This document shows, in pieces, positions 33,657 to 41,153 of a stretch of DNA of 51,241 nt. The position numbers and the translations under genes were made by a program. Positions within the stretch are counted from its first letter, which is position 1. Each line of letters starts with the position of its first letter. Below the pieces are notes generated by a model. It was not told the origin of the DNA. It searched no databases and saw only the letters and a list, made by a program, of their open reading frames with translations. This stretch comes from Alsobacter soli (GTDB taxonomy: Bacteria; Pseudomonadota; Alphaproteobacteria; Rhizobiales; Beijerinckiaceae). The stretch covers positions 1 through 51,241 of the forward strand of contig NZ_PVZS01000035.1 of NCBI RefSeq assembly GCF_003004785.1, in the 5' to 3' direction.

Positions 33657-35305
33657 GACGGGGAGCCGCCAGCCGCGCGCTGACGCAGAATGTCCTTGCG
33701 GACCTTCCCGGTCGGCGTCTTCGGCAATTCCTCGACAACCTCCAGGCGGATCGGGATCTTCTGCTTGGCCAGATGCCGCTCGACGAGGAAGCGGGCCGCC
33801 TCCGCCTGGTCGATGCGACCCTCGGGCCGGCACGTCACGTAGGCGCAGACGGCCTCGCCCAGGCGTTCGTCCGGCATGCCCACCACGGCGGCTTCCTGCA
33901 CGGCCGGATGCTCCAGAAGCTTGTCCTCGATTTCGCGCGGGCTGAGGTTCTCGCCCCCGCGGATGATCAGGTCCTTGGAGCGACCGGTCGTGACGATGTA
34001 GCCGGGCGGGTCGATCTTGCCGAGATCGCCGGTGCGGAAGAAGTCGCGCCCGTCGAAAGCCGCCTCGTCGTCGCGCGGGTCGAGGTAGCCCACGAAGGTC
34101 TGTGGGCCCCGCAGCAGGATTTCGCCTTCCTGGCCGGGCGCGACGTCCTGCCCGGTTCGCGGGTCGACGATCCGGACATCGGCGTTGAAGATCTCGCCGT
34201 CCGTCTCGGCCGCGAGGCGGGCGTCGCCGTTGCGCGCCCCGAAAGCGATGGGCCCGGAAACCTCGGTGGCGCCGTAGATCCGGCACACGACGCACGGCGC
34301 GAGCGCCCGCTGGGCCCGGTAGGCGACCTCCGGCGGGACAGGAGCCCCGCCGCATGGAAACAGCCGCAGGCTCGGGAGCGGGCGTCCGCTGCGCTCCACC
34401 GAGGCGGCGAGCTCATTCAGAAAGGGCGTCGCCCCAAAGGCGATGGTGCAGCCGTGCGTCCGGATGAGTTCCGCCGCCGTGTCCGGCTGCCAGACGTCCA
34501 TCAGCACGGCGGGCGTCGACAGCACGAAGGGCTGCTCCAGCGCGTAGAGGTAGCCCGTGATGTGGCTGACCGGCGAGGCCATGAACACGCAGTCTTGCGG
34601 CGTCACGCTCCAGAAATCGCCGAAGGTGCGCATGGCGGCCATGATGGTCGCGTGCGTGTGCAGGACGCCCTTGGCGCGCCCGGTGGTGCCGCTTGTATAC
34701 AGGATCAGCTTGATTGCATTCGCGTCGGAGGCGAAGCTCTCGGGCGGCATCGGCGGCCCGGCGACCGCCGTCTCGAAGGCGTCGAACTCGCCGGCTTCGC
34801 CTCGCACGACGACGACCCGCAGCAGGTCGGGGAGGGTTGGCCGCAGGCGCCGCACCATGTCGAGATAATCGTAGCTGCGGAAGCGCTGCGGCGTGAACAG
34901 CGCCTTGCTGCGGCAGTCGGCGAGCATGTAGCCCACCTCCGCGTCGCGGTAGATGGGCACCAGCGGGTTCACGACCAGGCCCGCCATGGCGGCCGCCAGG
35001 TTGAGCACCGCGGCCTCGTACCAGTTGGGCAACTGGTAGGACACCACGTCGCCCGGCCGCAGGCCGGCCTTCTCCAGCCAGGCGGCGAGGCGGGCCGCCT
35101 CGTCCACGAGCCGGCCGAAAGTGACCCGCCGGTCCCCGTCGATCAGCGCCACCCGGTCCGGCCCTTCGGCGCAGCGCCGGAGGGCGAGGCGCGCGATGGT
35201 GTCGCCGGACCAGGCGTCCGAGGCGCGGTATTCGGCCCGGCGCGACTCCAGGCGGCGGCGCCAGGCCGGCGGCGGGGAGGCGTCGGGAGCGAGCGACGTC
35301 GTCAT
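33653..35305 (-). CDS. Acyl-CoA ligase, cyclohexanecarboxylate-CoA-ligase-like
   Basis: The 550-residue ANL-superfamily ligase shows the P-loop LYTSGTTGRAKGVLHTH, adenylate site RIYGATEVSG, the hinge GRSKDLIIRGGENLSPREIE and the C-terminal catalytic PTGKVRKDIL. Its text resembles AliA-type and short/medium-chain acyl-CoA synthetases. It is the first gene of the leftward operon and would activate the free acid for the kinase, SDR and dehydrogenase. It is paralogous to the ligase at 41154-42815 with near-identical motif order. Its promoter, with an operator-like palindrome in the spacer, lies at 35379-35406. Confidence 0.92.
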   Translation of the reverse strand: MTTSLAPDASPPPAWRRRLESRRAEYRASDAWSGDTIARLALRRCAEGPDRVALIDGDRRVTFGRLVDEAARLAAWLEKAGLRPGDVVSYQLPNWYEAAVLNLAAAMAGLVVNPLVPIYRDAEVGYMLADCRSKALFTPQRFRSYDYLDMVRRLRPTLPDLLRVVVVRGEAGEFDAFETAVAGPPMPPESFASDANAIKLILYTSGTTGRAKGVLHTHATIMAAMRTFGDFWSVTPQDCVFMASPVSHITGYLYALEQPFVLSTPAVLMDVWQPDTAAELIRTHGCTIAFGATPFLNELAASVERSGRPLPSLRLFPCGGAPVPPEVAYRAQRALAPCVVCRIYGATEVSGPIAFGARNGDARLAAETDGEIFNADVRIVDPRTGQDVAPGQEGEILLRGPQTFVGYLDPRDDEAAFDGRDFFRTGDLGKIDPPGYIVTTGRSKDLIIRGGENLSPREIEDKLLEHPAVQEAAVVGMPDERLGEAVCAYVTCRPEGRIDQAEAARFLVERHLAKQKIPIRLEVVEELPKTPTGKVRKDILRQRAAGGSPS

Positions 35306-35378
35306 GGCTGGGCGTTCCTCGTGCGGCCGGCCTCTGCGAGCCGGAGCGCCGTCCCCGAGCAGGGCGGTGCGCGGGCCG

Positions 35379-35406
35379 AATCTATCGAATTCAAATTCGA
35401 AATCAA
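35379..35406 (-). promoter_or_regulatory. Leftward promoter with operator palindrome in spacer
   Basis: On the minus strand TTGATT (35406-35401) and TAGATT (35384-35379) are separated by 16 bases. The spacer holds the perfect palindrome CGAATT-CA-AATTCG (35386-35399). A repressor bound there would block RNA polymerase. The 15-mer GAATTCAAATTCGAA at 35387-35401 occurs identically at 43590-43604. Confidence 0.62.
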
Positions 35407-35411
35407 CTTTC

Positions 35412-35440
35412 TTGACCGCGCGGCCGGCCGGCTGTACCGA
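35412..35440 (+). promoter_or_regulatory. Rightward promoter candidate for thioesterase/TetR
   Basis: TTGACC at 35412-35417 and TACCGA at 35435-35440 are 17 bases apart. The pair lies next to the leftward operator, so one bound regulator could control both directions. The -10 element is weak. Confidence 0.4.
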
Positions 35441-35499
35441 AGAAAAAGGGGACCGGCGACCAGCTGGGAGCGGGTGCCCATGGCCGCTGCGGAACCAGC

Positions 35500-36009
35500 A
35501 TGACCCTCGCGCCCACGCTCCTCGAAAGCCTGCCGATTTCGCGCGCCATCGTCGCTCCGGAATGGATCGACGGCAACGACCATATGAACGCCTGCTACTA
35601 CCTGGCCATCATCAAGGAGCCGGCGATCGAGGCCCATAACGCGTGGGACTACGGCGTGGACTTCAGGGTGCGCACCGGAGAATCCAATTTCGTTCTGGAA
35701 TCGCACGTGCGCCACTTCCGGGAGCTCAAGCTCGGCGATCCTTTGCTGGTGTCGACGCGCATTGTCGATCTCGACGACAAGCGCCTGCATCTGGCGTTCG
35801 AGATCCACAACGAGCGCGAAGCCTATCTTGCGGCTGTCGCGGAATATGTGACGATCCATGTGCGCATGGCGCCGCCCGCCGCCAGGCCCTTCCCGGCGGA
35901 GCTCCGGGATCGCCTGGAGCGGATCAAGGCGGCGCACGAGCGCGTTCCCATGGCGTCCGAGGCGCGCGGACGCCTCAGGCTGAGCATCCACACGCGGCCG
36001 GGCCAGTAG
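35500..36009 (+). CDS. Hotdog-fold acyl-CoA thioesterase-like protein
   Basis: The 169-residue protein is a hotdog-fold thioesterase of the 4-hydroxybenzoyl-CoA-thioesterase-like group. EWIDGNDHMNACYYLAII near residue 22 is the N-terminal active-site helix with the D-H-N pattern. SNFVLESHVRHFRELKLGD and LDDKRLHLAFEIHNE form the central strands. It may release free acids or rescue CoA from dead-end thioesters of the neighbouring pathway. It is divergent from the CoA-ligase operon and lies 55 bp before the tetR gene, likely on the same transcript. Confidence 0.85.
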   Translation: MTLAPTLLESLPISRAIVAPEWIDGNDHMNACYYLAIIKEPAIEAHNAWDYGVDFRVRTGESNFVLESHVRHFRELKLGDPLLVSTRIVDLDDKRLHLAFEIHNEREAYLAAVAEYVTIHVRMAPPAARPFPAELRDRLERIKAAHERVPMASEARGRLRLSIHTRPGQ

Positions 36010-36064
36010 TCATGTCCAGCACCGACGAGCCCCGCCGCTCCCCCATCGCAACGGAATTCCGCCC

Positions 36065-36733
36065 ATGAGCATCGACAGCGCCTCGGCGCGGGAGGCGAGG
36101 CCGCGCGCGGCCAAGCCCAAGAAGCCGCCGATCAAGAAATCGGAAGCGACGCGGGCCCGCATCCTGGACGCCGCCGCCTATGTGTTCCGTCGCAAGGGCT
36201 ACGCCCACGCGCGCCTGAGCGACATCGCCAAGAAGGCCCGTACCCAGACGAGCAGCATCTACTACTACTTCGAATCACGGGAGGCGATCGTCTCCGAGGT
36301 GCTGCGCATCGCGAACGAGAAGACGGCGAGCTACGTCAACGCCGCCATCTCGGAGCAACCCGTGGGAGCGACGGCGCGGGAGCGCATCACGGCGGCCATC
36401 CACGGTCATTTCCGGATCGTGCTGTCGGACAACGACTACACCTCCGCCCACATGCGCATCTTCGACCAGATTCCCGAGAAATTGCAGGAGCACTTCCTCA
36501 AGGTGCTCGACCAGAACGCCGGCATCTGGCGCGACCTGTTCGACGCCGCCCGCGCCGAGGGCGCCATCGCGCCCGACGTGGACCTTTCCGTGCTGCGCCT
36601 GCTGCTGCTGGGCATGATGAACTGGTCCATCGAGTGGTTCAAACCGGGCCGCATGTCCGTGGATCAGATCGCCGACCAGGCGGCCCGCCTGTTCTTCGAC
36701 GGGGCCGGTCCGCCTCGCGCGCCCGCGCCCTGA
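36065..36733 (+). CDS. TetR/AcrR-family transcriptional regulator
   Basis: The 222-residue protein has a basic N-terminal tail and a TetR helix-turn-helix: RARILDAAAYVFRRKGYAHA followed by RLSDIAKKARTQTSSIYYYF (about 51-70). The remaining 140 residues are the helical ligand-binding and dimer domain. The family usually represses nearby genes and is released by a small ligand, often an acyl-CoA in catabolic clusters of this type. The shared GAATTC-type palindromes at 35386, 36850 and 43590 are its probable sites, because it is the only regulator gene in the island. The ATG overlaps the TGA of a possible 18-codon upstream frame (36012-36068). Confidence 0.92.
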   Translation: MSIDSASAREARPRAAKPKKPPIKKSEATRARILDAAAYVFRRKGYAHARLSDIAKKARTQTSSIYYYFESREAIVSEVLRIANEKTASYVNAAISEQPVGATARERITAAIHGHFRIVLSDNDYTSAHMRIFDQIPEKLQEHFLKVLDQNAGIWRDLFDAARAEGAIAPDVDLSVLRLLLLGMMNWSIEWFKPGRMSVDQIADQAARLFFDGAGPPRAPAP

Positions 36734-36832
36734 CAGCCGGCTCGCGCCGGCTCGCCTGACCAGGGACCCTTCCCAGACTCGTGCTGCTCGGCGCGCCGGG
36801 CCGCAAGCCTCTCCACGCGCAGGGTCACGTCA

Positions 36833-36869
36833 TTTTCAAAGTCGAATACGAATTCAAAAATGGTTGACG
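36833..36869 (+). promoter_or_regulatory. Promoter/operator region of the rightward transport operon
   Basis: An AT-rich imperfect palindrome of about 28 bp ends in GAATTCAAAAA (36850-36860). It contains CGAATACGAATTC and is followed at 36864 by TTGACG, a good -35; the -10 is weak. GAATTCAAA is shared with the operators at 35387 and 43590, and in both rightward cases TTGACG follows within 6-14 bases. It lies 124 bp before the first Liv-type binding protein gene. Confidence 0.5.
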
Positions 36870-36992
36870 GTCCTGCCGGGCTGTGATCCCTTTTCGGCAT
36901 CGTCGCACCGGCGCCACGAGCGCCGCGGCGCCCGGCCCGCCCCGGATGATGAGGGCGCCGGGCGCACGCCATGCGGCGCCGGGGAGGACATC

Positions 36993-38249
36993 ATGACCAT
37001 CAGCCGCAGAGGCATTCTCAAGACGGTCGCGGCCGGCGCCGGCTTCGCCGCCACGGGCGGGCTCGGCCGGGCCTGGGCGCAGGGAACGGGGCCAATCCGG
37101 ATCGGCTACCTGCTGCCGCTCACGGGATCGCAGGCGACCTACGCGCCGGATTGCCAGCTCTCCGCCCAGATCGCCGTGGACCAGATCAACCAGGCGGGCG
37201 GCGTGCTGGGCCGCACGCTCGAGCTGGTCGTGCGCGACGACAAGGCCAACGCGAACGCCGCCATCTCGGCCGCCCGCGAGCTGATCGGCGACGGCGTGAA
37301 CCTGTTCGTCGGCGGCCTGAACACCGTGTCCGGCCTCGCCGTGTCCGGCATCATGCCCGAGGCGAACGGCGTCTTCATGAGCTGCGGCGCCATCGCCGAT
37401 ACGCTGACGCACGAGGCGTTCAACAGGAACTACTTCCGCATCACGGACAGCAGCTATGTGCGCTGCCACGCCCAGGCGCGGCTTGCGGCCGAGCGCTATC
37501 CGGACGTGACCCGCTGGGGCGCGATGATCCCCGACGCGGAATTCGGCCACGCGGTCTGGAAGGCCTTCTCCCACGGGCTGCGGCAGGACTACCCGCAGAT
37601 CGCCAAGAAGCAGCCGGAGATCTCCGATCCCATCCTGTTCAAGTACGGCGCGATCGACTTCAAGAACCAGGTGGCGAGCCTGATGCAACTGCCCGTGGAG
37701 GCCGTCTACCAGAGCCTCACGGGCGAAGACTTCCTCACCCTGCTGACGCAGGCGCGGCCGCTCGGCCTGACGCGCAAGATCAAGCTGTTCATGGACCTCA
37801 GCGGCGAGCTGATCTACGCTAAGACGCTGAAGAAGAACCTGCCCGAGACCTTCTGGTCGGCGAGCCACTGGTACTACGGATCCTACCTCGACAATCCGAT
37901 CGGCAAGGCGCTCTACGACGAGTACGTGGCGCGCACCAAGGACACGCACCCGACGGGCTACATGGGCCCGCCCCACATGTGCCTCTACGCCTACGCCAAC
38001 GCCATCAAGGCTGCGGGATCGACCGAGACCGCGGCCGTGATCGGCGCGCTCGAAGGCATGAGCTTCGAGAGCTGCAAGGGCCGCATCACCTTCCGCAAGG
38101 AGGACCACCAGGCGATCGGGGACGTGAACCTGATCAAGCTGGGACCGAAGGCCGAGGAGCCGGGCTGGGCCGTGTCCGACCAGGTGAAGCTCAACAGCGC
38201 CGCCATTGCGGAACCTCCGTCGCCCGGCCAGCCGATCCGCTACGCGTAA
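36993..38249 (+). CDS. Liv-type ABC substrate-binding protein, copy 1
   Basis: The 418-residue protein is a branched-chain-amino-acid-type periplasmic binding protein. It begins with a Tat-like signal, TISRRGILKTVAAGAGFA, cleaved after AWAQ. The mature part has PIRIGYLLPLTGSQATY and QINQAGGVLGRTLELVVRDD, as in LivJ-like proteins that often bind organic acids or aromatic compounds rather than amino acids. GGGGAGGA lies upstream of the ATG. It is paralogous to the protein at 39875-41140, sharing FRKEDHQAI near the C-terminus. It would deliver substrate to the LivHMGF transporter at 47671-51017. Confidence 0.9.
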   Translation: MTISRRGILKTVAAGAGFAATGGLGRAWAQGTGPIRIGYLLPLTGSQATYAPDCQLSAQIAVDQINQAGGVLGRTLELVVRDDKANANAAISAARELIGDGVNLFVGGLNTVSGLAVSGIMPEANGVFMSCGAIADTLTHEAFNRNYFRITDSSYVRCHAQARLAAERYPDVTRWGAMIPDAEFGHAVWKAFSHGLRQDYPQIAKKQPEISDPILFKYGAIDFKNQVASLMQLPVEAVYQSLTGEDFLTLLTQARPLGLTRKIKLFMDLSGELIYAKTLKKNLPETFWSASHWYYGSYLDNPIGKALYDEYVARTKDTHPTGYMGPPHMCLYAYANAIKAAGSTETAAVIGALEGMSFESCKGRITFRKEDHQAIGDVNLIKLGPKAEEPGWAVSDQVKLNSAAIAEPPSPGQPIRYA

Positions 38250-38285
38250 GGCGGGTCGCGGCGTCGCGCGAAGGAGGAGAGATCG

Positions 38286-39035
38286 ATGGCGTTCCGAGGA
38301 CTGGACGGCAAGGGCGCGATCGTGACCGGCGGCGCCGGCGCGATCGGGGTGGAGATCTGCAGGACGCTGGCCGCCAACGGCGCCCGCGTCCTGGCGGTCG
38401 ACCTCGACCGCGAGGGACTGGCGCGGCTCGAGCGCGAGATCCCGGGCGTGGTGGGCCTCATCGCGGACGTGTCCAGCATCGAGGGGGCGGACGCCGCCGT
38501 GTCGCGCGCCGTCGAGGCGTTCGGCGGCCTCGACCTGCTGGTCAACGCCGTGGGCATCCTCGGCCGGTCGGGCCCCATCGCCGAGATGGATCCGGACGAG
38601 TTCGACCGCGTCCACCGCGTCAACGTCCGCGGCGTGTTCCTGCCGCTGCGGGCGGGCCTGCGCCAGATGATCCGGCAGGGCCGGGGCGGGGCCGTCGTCA
38701 ACTTCGCCTCCGTGGCTGCGCTCCGGGCGCGGGCGGACCGGGCGCTCTACGGCAGCTCCAAGCGGGCCGTGGTGGCGCTGAGCTCCTCGGCGGCGCTGGA
38801 GAACGGCCGCCATGGCATCAGGGTGAACGCCGTGTGCCCCGGGGCGATCGACTCCCCCATGCTGCAGCAGCTGGCCGTCGGCGCCGGGCTCGGCCCGTGG
38901 GCCGGCGGCGGCCGCGCCATCGACCGCAACGGCCGGCCGGAGGAGGTCGCGAACTTCGTGGCCTTCCTGCTCAGCGACGAGGCCAGCTACTGCACCGGCG
39001 GCGTCTACACCGTCGACGGCGGCCTGATCACCTGA
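38286..39035 (+). CDS. Short-chain dehydrogenase/reductase
   Basis: The 249-residue SDR has TGGAGAIG (14-21), NAVG (87-90), catalytic Ser142 and YGSSK (Tyr155, Lys159), ending in a typical GVYTVDGGL. GGAGAG precedes the ATG. The Asp at the end of the second strand (VDLD) suggests NAD preference. It lies 36 bp after the binding-protein gene and 29 bp before another SDR, so it belongs to one operon. The exact step, probably oxidation of a hydroxyl on the transported compound or its CoA ester, is inferred from the gene set. Confidence 0.9.
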   Translation: MAFRGLDGKGAIVTGGAGAIGVEICRTLAANGARVLAVDLDREGLARLEREIPGVVGLIADVSSIEGADAAVSRAVEAFGGLDLLVNAVGILGRSGPIAEMDPDEFDRVHRVNVRGVFLPLRAGLRQMIRQGRGGAVVNFASVAALRARADRALYGSSKRAVVALSSSAALENGRHGIRVNAVCPGAIDSPMLQQLAVGAGLGPWAGGGRAIDRNGRPEEVANFVAFLLSDEASYCTGGVYTVDGGLIT

Positions 39036-39064
39036 CCCCTTCCGCTCCCTCCACGGAGAACGAC

Positions 39065-39817
39065 GTGACCTACGATCTCAACGGCAAGTTCGCCGTCGTC
39101 ACCGGCGCGGCCAACGGCATCGGCCAGGCCTGCGCCATCACGCTCGCCCGTCACGGCGCGGACGTGGCCATCATCGATATCGAGAAGAACGCGCTGGAGG
39201 AGACGGCCCAGGCCATCGCCGAGCTCGGCCGCCGCCCGCTGCCGCTCGTCGTGGACTGCACCGACCGCTTCAAGGTCGCGGAGGCGTTCGGGACCATCGA
39301 GAAGGAGTTCGGCCAGGTCGACATCCTGCTCAACAACGTCGGCCAGAGCGCCCGCGAGCGGGCGTCGGAGTTCTACTGCTCCGAGTTCGAGACCTGGGAC
39401 TTCGTGATCCGGCTGAACCTCTACACGGCCCTGACCTGCTCGCGCCTCGTCGTCCCCGCCATGCGCGAGCGCCGCTCGGGCAAGATCATCAGCATCTCGT
39501 CCGAGGCCGCGTACATGGGCTCGATCGGGGTGGCGGACTACGCGGCCGCGAAGGCGGGCGTGATCGGGATGACGCGCGCGCTCGCGCGCGAGCTCGCGCC
39601 CTTCCAGGTGAACGTGAACGCGGTGTGCCCGGGCCCGATCCGCACCCGCGCGGCCGACCGCCTGCCCATCTGGAAGGAATACCTCAAGGAAACGCCGCTC
39701 GGCTTCGCCGGCGAGCCCAAGGACATCGCCAACGCCGTGGCGTTCTTCGCGGCGGAGGAGAGCCGCTTCATCACCGGCCAGTCGCTGATCGTGAACGGCG
39801 GGCGGTGGTGGAGCTGA
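39065..39817 (+). CDS. Short-chain dehydrogenase/reductase
   Basis: The 250-residue SDR begins with GTG at 39065 after a GGAGA ribosome site. It has TGAANGIG (13-20), an acidic IIDIE after strand 2 that favours NAD, NNVG (90-93), Ser145/146, and YAAAK (Tyr159, Lys163). CYSEF-type residues around 105 and a WKEYLKETPLGF loop near 200 form the substrate lid. A much longer open frame covers this gene from 37979, but upstream it is only a shadow of two other genes. Close relatives are found in aromatic and alicyclic acid pathways. Confidence 0.9.
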   Translation: MTYDLNGKFAVVTGAANGIGQACAITLARHGADVAIIDIEKNALEETAQAIAELGRRPLPLVVDCTDRFKVAEAFGTIEKEFGQVDILLNNVGQSARERASEFYCSEFETWDFVIRLNLYTALTCSRLVVPAMRERRSGKIISISSEAAYMGSIGVADYAAAKAGVIGMTRALARELAPFQVNVNAVCPGPIRTRAADRLPIWKEYLKETPLGFAGEPKDIANAVAFFAAEESRFITGQSLIVNGGRWWS

Positions 39818-39874
39818 CGGACCGACATTCGTCGCAGCAAGCGCCCGGAAGCGGCGCGGGGGAGGGAGGACACC

Positions 39875-41140
39875 ATGACCACAGGATTGACCAGGCGTTC
39901 GGTGCTGGCCGGCGGATCGGCCCTCGGCGCGCTCGCGGCGGCGGGCGCGGGCCCGGCTTTCGCGCAAGGCGGCGCGCCCATCCGCCTCGGCTACGTGGCG
40001 CCGCTCAGCGGCGCCCAGGAGGTGCTCGGCGCGCCCATGCTGCTGGGCGCCAAGATCGCCGTCGCGCAGATCAACAAGGCGGGCGGCGTCAATGGCCGCA
40101 TGCTCGAGATCGTGGCGCGCGACGACAAGGCGAGCGGCGCCGAGGCCGTGACCCAGGCGCGCGACCTCTTCGGCCAGGACGTGAAGCTCCTGTTCGGAGC
40201 CATCCAGACCGCGTCCGCCATGGGCATGATGCCGCTGCTGGGCGAGGCCAACGCCACGCTGATCTCCTGCGCGGCGATCTCGGACGGGCTCACGCACGAG
40301 AGCTACGTGCCGAACTACTTCCGCATCAGCGACAACTCCTACATGCGCTACCGCGCCCTGGCGCGCGTGATGGCCGAGCGGTACCCGAACGTCACCACCT
40401 GGGCCGGCGTGTTCCCTGACGCGGCCTACGGCTTCTCCGCCTGGGACGCCTTCAAGGACGGGCTCAAGACCTACTACCCGTCCCTGGCCAAGAAGGACGT
40501 GAAGATCCTCGAGCCGGTGCTGACGAAGTTCGGCGCGACCGACTTCAAGCAGCAGCTCACGACGCTCATGCAGACGCCGGCGGAAGGGCTGTACAACAAC
40601 ACCAACGGCGCGGACGCCGTGACCCTGCTGGCGCAGGGCGCGAGCTTCGGGCTGAGCCGCAAGTTCAAGGCGGTGGCCGACGGCGCCAACGAGTTCAACG
40701 TTCCCAAGGCGCTGGGCAAGCGCATGATCCCGAACTTCTGGACGGCCATGCACTGGTACTTCGGCGGCTACGCCGACCAGCCCATGGGCAAGCAGCTCTA
40801 CGATGACTACGTGGCGGCGACCGGGGACAAGTTCCCGCTGGGCTACGTCGAGCAGGGCCACGCGGCCGTCTACGCCTACGCCAACGCCATCCGCAAGGCG
40901 GGCAGCACGGACGCGAAGGCCGTGGTCGCGGCCATGGAAGGCATGTCCTTCGATACGGCCAAGGGAAAGCGGACCTTCCGCAAGGAGGACCACCAGGCGA
41001 TCCTCGACATCAACTTCATCGAGATCAACCCCAAGGACAACGAGCTCGGGTGGGAGGTGTCCAACTTCGTCCGGGTGCCAGGGGCCGACGTCATCGAGCC
41101 GCCGACGCCGGGCCAGGCGGTGAAGTTCCAGAACCTCTGA
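39875..41140 (+). CDS. Liv-type ABC substrate-binding protein, copy 2
   Basis: The 421-residue protein has a Tat-like signal (LTRRSVLAGGSALGALAAAG) cleaved after AFAQ, then PIRLGYVAPLSGAQEVLGAP and QINKAGGVNGRMLEIVARDD. It is clearly paralogous to copy 1: both carry KF/YGA.DFK in the middle and FRKEDHQAI before the end. Two binding proteins beside one permease set suggest that the transporter accepts two related ligands, or that one copy is redundant. GGAGGGAGG precedes the ATG. Confidence 0.9.
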   Translation: MTTGLTRRSVLAGGSALGALAAAGAGPAFAQGGAPIRLGYVAPLSGAQEVLGAPMLLGAKIAVAQINKAGGVNGRMLEIVARDDKASGAEAVTQARDLFGQDVKLLFGAIQTASAMGMMPLLGEANATLISCAAISDGLTHESYVPNYFRISDNSYMRYRALARVMAERYPNVTTWAGVFPDAAYGFSAWDAFKDGLKTYYPSLAKKDVKILEPVLTKFGATDFKQQLTTLMQTPAEGLYNNTNGADAVTLLAQGASFGLSRKFKAVADGANEFNVPKALGKRMIPNFWTAMHWYFGGYADQPMGKQLYDDYVAATGDKFPLGYVEQGHAAVYAYANAIRKAGSTDAKAVVAAMEGMSFDTAKGKRTFRKEDHQAILDINFIEINPKDNELGWEVSNFVRVPGADVIEPPTPGQAVKFQNL

Positions 41141-41153
41141 GGAGTTGGCGGCC

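Noticed and set aside
30579-33683. Plus-strand open frame of 1034 codons
   Set aside because: It is antisense to three well-supported genes (acyl-CoA dehydrogenase, SDR, kinase); its His/Arg/Gly-rich text matches no family and is typical of shadow frames in GC-rich DNA.
36052-36061. CGGAATTCCG palindrome just before the tetR start
   Set aside because: The core differs from the shared operator (no AATTC-type spaced arms), and GGAATTCC also occurs inside an unrelated gene near 7762, so chance is likely.
36012-36068. 18-codon frame ending over the tetR start (ATGA overlap)
   Set aside because: It could be a coupled leader peptide, but it has no ribosome site and no support beyond its position.
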